Shown here piece by piece: positions 1 to 8,481 of a DNA stretch of 64,000 bases. A program made the position numbers and the translations under genes. The notes under the pieces are model-generated. The model saw only the letters and a program-made list of their open reading frames with translations, did not search any database and was not told the DNA's origin. Source of the stretch: Actinomycetota bacterium (GTDB lineage Bacteria; Actinomycetota; Actinomycetes; Propionibacteriales; Propionibacteriaceae). Location: contig JAIUOT010000002.1 of NCBI GenBank assembly GCA_020161015.1, positions 1 to 64,000 on the forward strand, in the 5' to 3' direction. Each line of letters begins with the position of its first letter. Position 1 is the first letter of the stretch.

Positions 1-187
1 CAGCAATCCGCCGCCCCGCAGCAGCAGCCGCGTTCACACCCAGGATCACCTCAACATCCCCCGTCCAGCCGACCGGAACACCGACGGGACCATCGAAACC
101 ACCAGTGGAGAACGGGACAAGATCACGTGCATAACAAGCAGAATCGTGCGTCTCATGAGCGGGTGCAGCCCTGCTCAGTGCTCCGTC
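1..187 (-). other. Open frame fragment running off the left edge
   Basis: On the minus strand a frame stays open from just after a TGA at 188-190 down to the window edge (62 codons) with no good start codon, so if real it is a broken or partial gene. Its codons (for example GCT, TGT, TAT, CGT, GAT, CTT) end in A or T far more often than those of the genes to the right, which suggests older or foreign DNA. I do not recognise the peptide. It may also be non-coding. Confidence 0.2.
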
Positions 188-217
188 TCACCTTTCACCG
201 CGCGCTGGAGGACGACG

Positions 218-463
218 TCACTGCCCGGCTCGCCGCACCATCTCCTCGGCGATCCAGCGGGCGGTCTCGCGGGTGCACGCGCCCGGGTCGCCGAAGCTGA
301 CGGCGAACACGCCGGTGATCTCGGTCAGCTGGGGGACGCCGCGCAGCCCGAGGATCGCGTCCGCCTCCGCCGCGTACTCGTCGACGGGGGCGCCCTCGGC
401 CACCAGCCCCACCGGGTCGGCCTCGGCAAGGATCCGGATGAGCTCTTCGCGGGTGATGGCCAT
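218..463 (-). CDS. Small hypothetical protein (81 aa)
   Basis: This encodes an 81-residue acidic, soluble protein with no signal peptide or membrane segment and no domain I can name. The ATG at 463 has no Shine-Dalgarno sequence. A -10-like TAGGCT (70-75 bases into line 401-480, i.e. 470-475) ends six bases before it, so the mRNA is probably leaderless. The gene diverges from the HemN-like radical SAM gene at 551. The regular hydrophilic composition and strong GC3 bias argue that it is real. Function unknown. Confidence 0.55.
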   Translation of the reverse strand: MAITREELIRILAEADPVGLVAEGAPVDEYAAEADAILGLRGVPQLTEITGVFAVSFGDPGACTRETARWIAEEMVRRAGQ

Positions 464-550
464 GGCCCGAGCCTAGAAGACCGCGGGCCCTCCCGTCGCA
501 CCTGACCGTCACCCGCCTCGGGCGGGTCACCGGTCTGCGACGATGGCGGT

Positions 551-1864
551 ATGGGCTCGGGAAGGCCGTCGGGCCGCCTGCGTCACCCCGCGGAGCCGGT
601 GGTGGGGGACGCCGCGCGCGTCGTCGGGCTGGTCGACGGTCCGCTCGGCGCCTACGTGCACGTGCCCTTCTGCTCCCGCATCTGCCCGTTCTGCCCCTAC
701 AACAAGGTCGTTCCGCGCGACGGGCAGCCCGAACGGTACTTCGACGCGCTGCTGGCCGAGGCGCGGGGCTACGTCGACGCGGGGGTGGCCGGGGGGACGG
801 GCTTCACGTCCCTGTACGTGGGCGGCGGCACGCCGACGCTCTTTCCCGACCTGCTCGGGCCGGTACTCGACGCGCTCCCGGTGACGGGGGAGCGTGCGAT
901 CGAGGTGCTGCCGTCCCACGCGACGCCCGAACGCCTGGACGAGCTGCGCCGGCTCGGCTTCACCGCGGTCAGCGTCGGCGTCCAGTCGTTCTCCGACGAG
1001 GTGCTGCGCCACCTGCGCCGTCCGCACGACGCGCGGCAGGCACGCGCGGCCCTCGAGAACGCCGTGGGACGGTTCGACCTCGTCGACGCCGACCTGATCC
1101 TCGACGTCGAGTACGACGACGCCCACGCCGGGTCGTTCCTGCGCGATCTGGTCGGCTGCTTCGAGCTCGGCGTGCACCAGGTCTCCACCTACCCGCTGAT
1201 GCGGTTCGGCTACACCGCCTTCGGGCCGGCCGCCCACGACCGCCGCCGCGAGCACGAAGTGCTGGCCGAGGCCACACGGCTGGCCCGCGAGCACGGGTAC
1301 GAGCGGCGATCGGTGTGGACGTTCAACCGTCCCGAGGCCCCCAGCTACACCTCGATCACCCGGCGGCGCTTCCTCGGCCTGGGCGCCGGGGCGTCGTCCT
1401 TCCTCGGCCGCGACTTCCTGGTGAACCACTTCGGCGTCGAGACCTACATCGCTGCGCTCGACGCGGGACGGCTGCCGGTCGCGCAGCGCCTGCACCTCGG
1501 ACGCCTCGGTGGGCCGCTCTACGACGCCTTCTGGCAGGCGTACTCCGGACGGCTGTGCCCGCCGGCGCGCGGCTCGTCCGAGCCCGTGGGGCTGCTGCTG
1601 CGCTCGGCGGCGGCCCTGTTGGCGGCCGGCGGGCTGCTCACGCCGGCCGGGCCGGGTGGCTGCCGGGCCCTCACCCCGCGGGGCTTCGACCGCTACCACG
1701 ACCTCGAGCGCTGGGTGACTTACCACCTGATCGAGCCGCTGTGGTCGCAGATGCTCGCCGAGCACGCGCACGAGGGCGGACGCGCCGGCTGGGCGGCGCC
1801 GGAGTCCGCGCGCCGGCGCCGGCTCTGGACGGTCGTGGAGGCCCTCACCCGGCGTCCGCTCTAG
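551..1864 (+). CDS. HemN/HemW-like radical SAM protein
   Basis: 437 residues. The radical SAM 4Fe-4S motif CxxxCxxC is visible as C41, C45 and C48 (CSRICPFC), followed by a SAM-binding GGGTP near residue 92 and the HemN-type stretch SVGVQSFSDEVLRHLRRPH. The family includes oxygen-independent coproporphyrinogen oxidase, the heme chaperone HemW and the heme-degrading ChuW/HutW enzymes. The CPFCPYNK variant fits none of these cleanly, so the substrate is open. No haem genes are adjacent. The stop codon overlaps that of the convergent radical SAM gene (shared CTAG at 1861-1864), an unusually tight convergent arrangement. The start is the ATG at 551, with only weak upstream signals. Confidence 0.8.
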   Translation: MGSGRPSGRLRHPAEPVVGDAARVVGLVDGPLGAYVHVPFCSRICPFCPYNKVVPRDGQPERYFDALLAEARGYVDAGVAGGTGFTSLYVGGGTPTLFPDLLGPVLDALPVTGERAIEVLPSHATPERLDELRRLGFTAVSVGVQSFSDEVLRHLRRPHDARQARAALENAVGRFDLVDADLILDVEYDDAHAGSFLRDLVGCFELGVHQVSTYPLMRFGYTAFGPAAHDRRREHEVLAEATRLAREHGYERRSVWTFNRPEAPSYTSITRRRFLGLGAGASSFLGRDFLVNHFGVETYIAALDAGRLPVAQRLHLGRLGGPLYDAFWQAYSGRLCPPARGSSEPVGLLLRSAAALLAAGGLLTPAGPGGCRALTPRGFDRYHDLERWVTYHLIEPLWSQMLAEHAHEGGRAGWAAPESARRRRLWTVVEALTRRPL

Positions 1865-2808
1865 GGTCGCGGCGCCCGTCCGCCCAGCAGGGACGGGTAC
1901 CGGCGGACGACCTCGGCCAGCACCGCCGGATCACCGCAGAACAGCAGCGACAGCTCGGCGGCGAAGGTGAAGCCGCACTGTTCGCACAGGCCGGGGATCT
2001 CGCTGCACCGCCCGCACGTCCACTGCTCGCCGTCCTCGACCACCACGCACTGCGGGCACGGGCGCGGGGCCGACAGGTCCGCGACCCGCGGCAGGGCAGC
2101 GGCGAGGTTCACCACCGGGTAGCCGTCCCTGATCAGGGTCGTGATGCGTTCGCACACGTCCCGGCGCTGCCCCGGATCGAGGGCAAGCTCCTCAGTGCCC
2201 GGGTAGGGGGTGTGCAGGTTGTAGGACACCCCGCGCACCGCCGGCAGCGCGGTGGCCAGCCGGGCCACGTCCTCGACGTCGTCGACGTTCTCCCGGTTCA
2301 CGGCCATGTAGAGGCAGAGGTTGGGCGTCGTCGCGGTCTCGATGGCGGCCAGGATCCGGTCGTAGGTCCGTCCCCGGATCGCGTCGTGGTGCTCGCGCGT
2401 CCCGTCCAGGCTGACCAGCACCAGGTCGGCCTCGGCAAGGTCGACGCCGCGCGTCCCGTTCGTCACCACGCCCACCCAGCCGAAGCCGAGCGAGCGTGCC
2501 TCGGCGATCACGTCGCGCAGGGTCCGCGTCCCGTCGTGCCACAGCAGCGGTTCGCCCCCGTAGAGCAGCAGGATGCGCACGCCCTGGGCGCGCAGCCGGC
2601 GCAGGTCCTGTTGAAGGGTCGCGAACGGGTAGTCGACCCTGCGCAGGTTGGCCACCGCGCAGTGGCGGCAGGCGAGGTTGCAGCGGTCGGTCACAATCAG
2701 CGAGCCGACGATCGGGTCGCGCCGGCGGAACAGCACCGTGCTCAGGCCGAACCACCCCAGCCCTGCCCAGAAACCGAGCCGGGAGCGGGCCGGGGTGGCG
2801 GTGGTCAT
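1861..2808 (-). CDS. Radical SAM protein with Cys-rich C-terminus
   Basis: 315 residues from the ATG at 2808, whose ATGA overlaps the stop of the SHOCT gene upstream, so the two are translationally coupled. The N-terminus has a hydrophobic stretch (about 11-27) before the cluster motif C43-x3-C47-x2-C50 (CNLACRHC). A GGEP motif follows near residue 83. The C-terminal third has paired cysteines (CPQC, CGRC, CEQC, about 245-275) that could hold a zinc or an auxiliary Fe-S centre, as in SPASM/twitch enzymes. The reaction is unknown. Longer in-frame extensions upstream overlap the SHOCT gene in another frame and are rejected. Confidence 0.75.
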   Translation of the reverse strand: MTTATPARSRLGFWAGLGWFGLSTVLFRRRDPIVGSLIVTDRCNLACRHCAVANLRRVDYPFATLQQDLRRLRAQGVRILLLYGGEPLLWHDGTRTLRDVIAEARSLGFGWVGVVTNGTRGVDLAEADLVLVSLDGTREHHDAIRGRTYDRILAAIETATTPNLCLYMAVNRENVDDVEDVARLATALPAVRGVSYNLHTPYPGTEELALDPGQRRDVCERITTLIRDGYPVVNLAAALPRVADLSAPRPCPQCVVVEDGEQWTCGRCSEIPGLCEQCGFTFAAELSLLFCGDPAVLAEVVRRYPSLLGGRAPRP

Positions 2809-3113
2809 GGCGCGCCGCCGGCGTCCCCGGTGAGCACGTCGCGCATCGCGCGGTACTGGGACGCATCGAGCTCGCCGCGCGCGAACCGCTCCCGCAGCAC
2901 CGCCAGCGCGGGGTCGGCGTCCTCGCCGGAGCGCGGACGCGGAGGCCACCGGCGGTCGAGTTCGCGTCGCGCGATGACGAGGGCCGCGGCCCAGAAGGCC
3001 AGGTAGGCGGCCATCGAGGCCAGCCCGGACAGGCGGGTGTCCCGCCCCGACAGCAGTCGACCACTCGGACCGTAGAACGGATGCACACTGACCACCCCCA
3101 CGCGTCGACGCAC
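2805..3113 (-). CDS. SHOCT-domain membrane protein
   Basis: 102 residues from a GTG at 3113. One hydrophobic segment (about 33-49) is followed by a basic linker and a C-terminal SHOCT module (about 68-94, with the typical LRERFARGELDASQYRAM pattern). SHOCT modules are short oligomerisation motifs found at protein ends. The stop overlaps the ATG of the downstream radical SAM gene by four bases, suggesting a functional pair. The exact start is uncertain: a TAGGCT -10-like box lies only four bases upstream of the GTG, and in-frame GTGs further in (codons 5, 7 and 10) are possible. Confidence 0.65.
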   Translation of the reverse strand: MRRRVGVVSVHPFYGPSGRLLSGRDTRLSGLASMAAYLAFWAAALVIARRELDRRWPPRPRSGEDADPALAVLRERFARGELDASQYRAMRDVLTGDAGGAP

Positions 3114-3268
3114 TTCCAGCCTAGAGCCGTGCGAGGGGTGCGAGGCGATCCCCGGAGAAGTCCGCCACGGCCGCTCCGGCGGGGTCGTGGAAGCCTAGAA
3201 TTGGTGCTGCGGGGGTCCGCCGAGGCGGCCAGACCGGTTGCCACGCGACCGCCCGCAGGAGGTCAGTC

Positions 3269-3979
3269 ATGACCGACCAGGAACTCGCGTTCCAGTGGGA
3301 CGCGGACCACCGTCTCGCCGCCACCACCGCGCTCGCCTCAGGCGCGCTCGTCCTCCTCGGCACGGCGTTGGTGTTCACCGTGGGGATGGGGCCGATCGAA
3401 GCCCTCATCGCCGGCCAGCCCGCCGCACCGTTCGGAGTGACAGTGCTCGGCGGGCTGCTGCTCATCGTGGACGTCGCGCTGCTGGCGTTCGTCGTCGCGC
3501 TCGCGCACGCCTTCACCGAGGGCCGTTCGTTCGGGCTCACGGTGACGACCGCGGTCGCGTCCCTCGCCACCGCCGCAGCCGCCGGCGTGCACCTGACCTG
3601 GGCGCACCTGGCCACCTCCCCGGAGACGGAGGCGCCGGCGCAGGTCACGCAGTTCGCCACGTGGCTCGCCGTGAACCTGTGGATGCTGCCCCTGTTCGGG
3701 CTGCTCGTCGGCGCCACGCTCGCCGCGCTCGCCCTTGCCCTGCGGCACAGCCCATTCCGGTTCGCGCGGCGGATCGGAACGGCGTCCGCCGTGATCGGTG
3801 CGCTGCTCCTGCTTCTGGCACCGTTCAGCGGCTTCGGGCCCGAGCAGCCGGCCTTCATCGCCGTGGCGGCGATCATGCTCTCCACAGGCGCGATCAGCGT
3901 GCTGCTGCTCGTCGCGCTCGTCCGGCTCGGGCTGCTGCTGGCCGGGTCGCGCCGGAGGGCGTCCGTGCCTGTCGGGTGA
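3269..3979 (+). CDS. Multi-pass membrane protein, unknown function
   Basis: 236 residues with about six predicted membrane segments (roughly 15-38, 50-75, 88-110, 130-155, 170-188 and 203-228), separated by short loops, with a basic C-terminal tail. The ATG at 3269 has a good AGGAGG seven bases upstream, and a TAGAAT -10-like box lies at 3196-3201. No transport or enzymatic motif is evident and I cannot name the family. It is followed on the same strand by another small membrane protein at 4035, but the 55-base gap and separate start signal argue against tight coupling. Confidence 0.7.
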   Translation: MTDQELAFQWDADHRLAATTALASGALVLLGTALVFTVGMGPIEALIAGQPAAPFGVTVLGGLLLIVDVALLAFVVALAHAFTEGRSFGLTVTTAVASLATAAAAGVHLTWAHLATSPETEAPAQVTQFATWLAVNLWMLPLFGLLVGATLAALALALRHSPFRFARRIGTASAVIGALLLLLAPFSGFGPEQPAFIAVAAIMLSTGAISVLLLVALVRLGLLLAGSRRRASVPVG

Positions 3980-4034
3980 GGTGTTCGGCGCGAACCAGCC
4001 GTGCGGGGCCGCTCGCGGGGCTAGCGTGTGAACC

Positions 4035-4331
4035 GTGCCCGCCAGCGTGAACCCGACGACGCCGTGGCGGCCGGCGTGGGCCGTCGTGGTCGCCCTAATC
4101 GTCCTCGTGGCCTGCATCCCTCTCGGATTCGCCTTCATCCGGCTGATCGTGTTGTCCAACGGTGACCCGGTGGGTCTCTTCGTCGGAGGGCTGGGGACGC
4201 TCGCCACGCTGCCGCCCGCCTTCGCGATGATCCGCTACCTCGCCCGCGGGGGACGGACCGCCTTCGCCGTGGGTGCGATCTGGGGTGGGCTCACCATCGG
4301 GATGAACCTGCTGACGATGCTGCCGCACTGA
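4035..4331 (+). CDS. Small three-helix membrane protein
   Basis: 98 residues with three hydrophobic segments (about 13-36, 45-66 and 75-95) and no recognisable motif. The GTG at 4035 lacks a ribosome-binding site. A TAGCGT box at 4022-4027 ends seven bases before it, the spacing expected for a leaderless transcript. Function unknown. GC3 bias and the regular hydrophobic pattern support coding. Confidence 0.6.
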   Translation: MPASVNPTTPWRPAWAVVVALIVLVACIPLGFAFIRLIVLSNGDPVGLFVGGLGTLATLPPAFAMIRYLARGGRTAFAVGAIWGGLTIGMNLLTMLPH

Positions 4332-4418
4332 CCGGTCGAGGGTGCAGGGCTGGCGTCACGGTGCAACGAAACCCCGCCGGTCCGCGTGGAGAGGGAAACC
4401 GAGCGGGAGGATCCGGCG

Positions 4419-4865
4419 ATGCGTCCACTGGTGTTGCTCGCGGTCGTGCTGACGGGCTGCGCCGCGATCCCGGCTGCCCCGGCCGCGCCGCCGAGCCCTG
4501 AGCCGGTCGTGCTGCTGCTCAAGGCGGAGGCCAGGGGCGGGCTGTGCGTGACCGGGACGACCTGCGAGTCGAGCATCACGGTGCTGAGCGACGGCACCTG
4601 GACCGCGATGGGCAACGGCGAGACGCGGTCCGGCACCCTGCCGGGCGGCCGGGTCGCCGCCCTCGCCGACGCCGTCGCGCAGACCGGCCTGGCCGAGGCG
4701 CCGCCGTTCACCGGCACCTGCCCGATCGCCTACGACGGCCAGGAGCAGGTGCTCACCTGGCTGGAGGCGGGCGCGCAGGTCAGCGTCGCGTCCTGCGAGC
4801 GCGAGTTCGACCCGGACGACCCGCTGGTCGCCGCGGCCGCCGAGCTCTCGACCGAGCTGGGCTGA
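4419..4865 (+). CDS. Small secreted lipoprotein
   Basis: 148 residues beginning MRPLVLLAVVLTGCAA, a short lipoprotein signal peptide with the lipobox LTGC and lipidated Cys12. The ATG at 4419 is chosen over an in-frame GTG at 4386 because a GGGAGG lies eight bases upstream and because it puts the signal peptide at the N-terminus. The mature part begins with a Pro/Ala-rich linker and then a small globular domain with four cysteines that could form two disulphides. It should be anchored outside the membrane. Family and role not recognised. Confidence 0.65.
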   Translation: MRPLVLLAVVLTGCAAIPAAPAAPPSPEPVVLLLKAEARGGLCVTGTTCESSITVLSDGTWTAMGNGETRSGTLPGGRVAALADAVAQTGLAEAPPFTGTCPIAYDGQEQVLTWLEAGAQVSVASCEREFDPDDPLVAAAAELSTELG

Positions 4866-4916
4866 CCCGATCGGTCGGGCCTTCCCGGCGGCGACGACCG
4901 ATGGGAGGCTGTGCCC

Positions 4917-5198
4917 ATGGCCCGGATCCTGCCGCCGCCGGCGGAGCGCTTCGACCCGATCACCGCGCGCTGGCTGACCCCGGGCGGCCCGCTCCACGAC
5001 CCGCAGCGCGACAGCCTTGACCCCGACCACGGTGAGCCCGTGCGGGTCGTCGAGCCCGTCCCGCGGGAGCTGGCCGAGGCTGACGAGTCGAGCGCTGGAG
5101 GAGCGCGGGACGCCCGCAAGCGCCAGTTGCTCGTGCTCGCCGTGGTGGCGCTCGCCGCCGGCATGATCGTCGGTGGGTTCGTGGTCGGGTGGCCCTAG
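4917..5198 (+). CDS. Small tail-anchored membrane protein
   Basis: 93 residues. A hydrophilic, Pro- and Asp-rich cytoplasmic part (1-65) ends in a basic patch, followed by a single C-terminal membrane helix (about 69-91) with Gly-rich packing faces. The ATG at 4917 is preferred over the GTG at 4911 because GGGAGG (4903-4908) then sits eight bases upstream rather than two. No family recognised. Confidence 0.55.
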   Translation: MARILPPPAERFDPITARWLTPGGPLHDPQRDSLDPDHGEPVRVVEPVPRELAEADESSAGGARDARKRQLLVLAVVALAAGMIVGGFVVGWP

Positions 5199-5263
5199 AG
5201 GCTTTGCGTAGTCGGCGCCGCGGGGGTGTCGGAGTGTCGGTGCCCGCCCGTAGCGTGGCCGGC

Positions 5264-6619
5264 ATGTCGCTCGACCACCTTGCCTCCACCCTCGAGGGTG
5301 CCCTCGTCCTGCCGGGCTCGGCGGACTTCGACACGGCGCGGCTCTACCACGGCCGCACCGGCGAGCCGGCCGCAGTGGTGCGCGTCGCCGGTGCCACTGA
5401 CGTGCTGGCGGCGCTCGCCGCGGCCCGCGCGGAAGGCCTGCCCGTCGCCGTGCGGGGCGGTGGCCACAGCAACTGGGAGTCTCTCCCGGGAGCCCTGGTG
5501 GTCGACCTGGGGGACCTGCGCCGGGTCGAGGTGGACGGGGGGCCGCCGGCGGCCGATGGCGCTCGCCTGGTGCACGTGGGCGGCGGCGCGACCTGGGGTG
5601 AGGTCGCCGACGAACTCGGCCGGCACGGCCTCGCGATCAGCTCCGGCGACACCCGCTCGGTGGGCGTCGGCGGACTGACCCTCGGGGCCGGCATCGGCTG
5701 GGTCGTTCGCCGCTGGGGGCTGGCGCTCGACCAGCTCACCGGCGTGCAGCTGGTCACGGCCCATGGCGAGGTGCTCGAGGTGTCCGCGTCCTCCCACCCG
5801 GAACTGTTCTGGGGGGTGCGCGGCGGCGGGGGCAACCTCGGGGTCGTGACGCGGTTCGACTTCCTCGCCCACCCGCTCGCCGGCATCGTGCACGCACGCC
5901 TCACCCTCGACGGCTCCGACCTCGCTGCGCTGGTCCGGGCCTTCCGGGACGTGATGCGCGCGGCTCCGCGCGAGCTCAACGGGTCGCTCATGCGCACCCC
6001 CGCGATGGGCCCGGACATGCCCGGCCAGACCACGCTCGAACTGGCGTGGGCCGGGCCTGACGAGGACGCCGCCCGCGCGGCCTTCGCGCCGCTGCTCGCC
6101 CTTCCCCAGGTGCAGTCCTCGGAGGTGGCGGCGGCGCAGTACAGCGACCTGCTTCAGGAGGCGCCGGTGCCGCCGCCCGGCATGGTCATGCCGACGATCG
6201 TGGACGAGAACGGCTGGTTCGAGTCGCTGGACGATGACCTGATCGACGCGCTTGTGGCGGCGTCCGACGCGGCCGGTGCGCCGATGTTCCTCGTCCGGTG
6301 GCTCGGCGGCGCCTTCGGCGACGTGGACCCGGACGCGACGGCCATCGCCTTCCGCACGGCCGAGGCGTTCGTCCTCACCGCGGGGTTCCTGCCCCCGGGC
6401 TCCACCGACGCCGACGCCGCTGGCATGAAGGCCCTGCTGGCCCCCTTCGCCGAGCGCGCGCTCGGCACCTACGGCAACTTCACGAACGCGGTCGCACCTG
6501 GCCTGCCCGGACGCATGTACCCCCCGGCGACGCTCGCGCGGCTGGCGGCCCTCAAGCGCGAGTGGGACCCGGACAACCTGTTCTCGCGCAACCACAACGT
6601 GCTGCCCGGGGGGTCCTGA
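5264..6619 (+). CDS. FAD-linked oxidase, berberine-bridge-enzyme type
   Basis: 451 residues with an N-terminal FAD_binding_4 (VAO/PCMH fold) domain and a C-terminal BBE segment (DPDNLFSRNHNVLP). RGGGHSNW places His68 where this family attaches FAD covalently. The usual second attachment cysteine is absent (the equivalent stretch reads SSGDTRSVGVGG), so flavin binding is probably single-covalent. Such enzymes oxidise sugars, alcohols or alkaloid-like substrates with oxygen; the substrate here is unknown. The ATG at 5264 follows a TAGCGT box (5251-5256) by seven bases and has no ribosome-binding site, so it is probably leaderless. A longer in-frame start at 5189 would add an Arg-rich extension and overlap the preceding gene. 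Confidence 0.82.
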   Translation: MSLDHLASTLEGALVLPGSADFDTARLYHGRTGEPAAVVRVAGATDVLAALAAARAEGLPVAVRGGGHSNWESLPGALVVDLGDLRRVEVDGGPPAADGARLVHVGGGATWGEVADELGRHGLAISSGDTRSVGVGGLTLGAGIGWVVRRWGLALDQLTGVQLVTAHGEVLEVSASSHPELFWGVRGGGGNLGVVTRFDFLAHPLAGIVHARLTLDGSDLAALVRAFRDVMRAAPRELNGSLMRTPAMGPDMPGQTTLELAWAGPDEDAARAAFAPLLALPQVQSSEVAAAQYSDLLQEAPVPPPGMVMPTIVDENGWFESLDDDLIDALVAASDAAGAPMFLVRWLGGAFGDVDPDATAIAFRTAEAFVLTAGFLPPGSTDADAAGMKALLAPFAERALGTYGNFTNAVAPGLPGRMYPPATLARLAALKREWDPDNLFSRNHNVLPGGS

Positions 6620-6664
6620 CGGCCAGCGCTCGCCCGGGAACTGCGGCGGAGGTCGGACGAGGGG

Positions 6665-8320
6665 TCAGGACTGGTCGACACGTCCCCCGGCCGTCAGGTA
6701 CTTCGCGTAGGCAAGGTCGACGTCGGCCATTCCGGCGGGGGTGGGGGTGAAGTCCGCGGCATACGGCTCGCAGAGTGCCCTCTGTGCCTCCGGAATGGAC
6801 GCGTACGTCCCGTGGCCGACAGCTGCGTAGATGGCCGAACCGGCCGCGCAGACCTCCTCCACCTTCGAGACCATCACTTCCGTGCCGAGGCCGTCGGCGA
6901 GGGCCTGGCAGACGAGCCTGGAGTTGCGGACGACGCCTCCCACGAGGATCACCCGCTCGAACACCGCTCCCGCACCGGAGAGCCCAGCGAAGATGGCCCT
7001 GCTGCCGGCCACGGCCGCGTGCAGGAGTGCCCGGTAGAGGTCCACGGCGTCATGGCCGATCCGGAGGTTCAGCAGCGCAGCGCTGGCGTGGTCGTCCAGG
7101 TCCGGGTAGCGGCGCCCGTTGATCCAGTCCAGCGCAACGATCCCGGTGGGACGGCGTTCGGACGCCGCGCGCTCGAGCGCGGGCAGGAGCGCGTCCCGGC
7201 TGGCGGCGAGCGCCTGATCGACGACTTCTGGGGGCAGGAGCGCTTCCAGCTGGTCGCGGAGGACGCCTTCCCATGGCCAGGTGAGAATGCGGGTGTACCA
7301 GGCGAAGAGGTCGCCGAAGGCGGCCTGGCCGGCTTCACCGCCCAGGAAGCCCGGCACGATCGAGTCCTCGGCGACGCCGCACATCGCCCTGATGTCGTGC
7401 CCCTCGATGGTGGGGTAGTCGGTGAGGAACATGTCGACCGTCGACGTCCCGACCACCTTCACCAAGGTCCCCGGCACGATTCCGGCCCCGACCGCGCCGG
7501 CGTGGGCGTCGAGCGACCCGGCGACCACGACAGTGCTCGGGCTGAGGCGGAGGCGACCCGCCCACTCCCCGGTCAGGGTGCCAAGTGGGGTGCCCGCCGG
7601 ATCAGGCGGCGTTCGGTAACTCCGGGCCACCCGGGCAAGGTGGGGATCGAGTTCCTCCAGGATGGCCTCGGGGATCATCCCGCCGAGACGACGGTTGAAG
7701 AGGGCCTTGTGGCCGGCCGCACACGCATTGCGCGAGAACTGGCTGACGTCGTCCACCCCCGTCAGCAGGTTGGGCAGCCAGTCCGAGTGCTCGACCCAGG
7801 ACGCCGCATGCCGCCTGATGGTGGGGCTGTGTGTGGCCGCGTGCAGGATCTTCGCCCACCACCACTCGGAGCTGTAGCGCCCCTGATAGGTGGTGAAGTC
7901 CGGATCGTGGGCGCTGAGCACCCGTGTCACCCGGTCGGCGGCTTCGGAAGCGGTGTGGTCCTTCCAGAGCCAGAACATGCAGTCGGGATCGTCCTCGTGT
8001 CCCGGCAGGAGCGCCAACGGCACCCCGTGCTGGTCGGTGGGTGCCGGGGTCGACCCGGTCGCGTCGATCGCCAACGCAGAGACCGAGGCCTCGCCCAACA
8101 CGCGCGACACCTCCAGGAAGGCCTCTTCGAGTGCCTCGAGGTGGTCGAGAGGGTGCTGACGGAACTGGTGGCGTTCAGGGACGCAGTAGGCGCCGGCGGC
8201 CCACCGCTTGAATGGCCGGGTCACGGTCAGGATGCAGGCCGGAACGTCGAGATCCCAGACGCAGACACGGGCGGAATCGGTGCCGAAGTCCACTCCGGCT
8301 ACCAGGTTTGCCTGCGCCAT
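6665..8320 (-). CDS. araB: L-ribulokinase-like FGGY kinase
   Basis: 551 residues, the length of AraB. The N-terminal phosphate loop VDFGTDSARVCVWD, the central GSLDAHAGAVGAG, ALDWINGRR (compare the ALDWWNGNR type of AraB) and GGVVRNS are AraB-like hallmarks. It should phosphorylate a ketopentose, classically L-ribulose, with ATP. A GAGGAG six bases upstream supports the ATG at 8320. No araA isomerase or araD epimerase is nearby. Its partners are an SDR dehydrogenase and a ROK repressor on the same strand and a divergent sugar ABC importer. The likely job is therefore phosphorylation of a ketopentose made by oxidising a pentitol, rather than classical arabinose use. The symbol reflects family, not proven substrate. 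Confidence 0.82.
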   Translation of the reverse strand: MAQANLVAGVDFGTDSARVCVWDLDVPACILTVTRPFKRWAAGAYCVPERHQFRQHPLDHLEALEEAFLEVSRVLGEASVSALAIDATGSTPAPTDQHGVPLALLPGHEDDPDCMFWLWKDHTASEAADRVTRVLSAHDPDFTTYQGRYSSEWWWAKILHAATHSPTIRRHAASWVEHSDWLPNLLTGVDDVSQFSRNACAAGHKALFNRRLGGMIPEAILEELDPHLARVARSYRTPPDPAGTPLGTLTGEWAGRLRLSPSTVVVAGSLDAHAGAVGAGIVPGTLVKVVGTSTVDMFLTDYPTIEGHDIRAMCGVAEDSIVPGFLGGEAGQAAFGDLFAWYTRILTWPWEGVLRDQLEALLPPEVVDQALAASRDALLPALERAASERRPTGIVALDWINGRRYPDLDDHASAALLNLRIGHDAVDLYRALLHAAVAGSRAIFAGLSGAGAVFERVILVGGVVRNSRLVCQALADGLGTEVMVSKVEEVCAAGSAIYAAVGHGTYASIPEAQRALCEPYAADFTPTPAGMADVDLAYAKYLTAGGRVDQS

Positions 8321-8481
8321 GTGCGCTCCTCAAGGGTGGGCAGGAAGGCCGGGCGATGGCGCTGTGGCCAGCTGGGACGGTTCCTGCAGGGGTCGGTGTC
8401 GGTCGGGCTGGTGCGATCAGGGTGTCGGCGGTCGTGCGGCATCCACGGGAGCGTGGCCGCCGCCTCTCCCGGCTCCTGGCC

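Noticed and set aside
6665-8320. Classical arabinose operon
   Set aside because: Only an AraB-like kinase is present; isomerase and epimerase are missing and the partner genes fit polyol use better.
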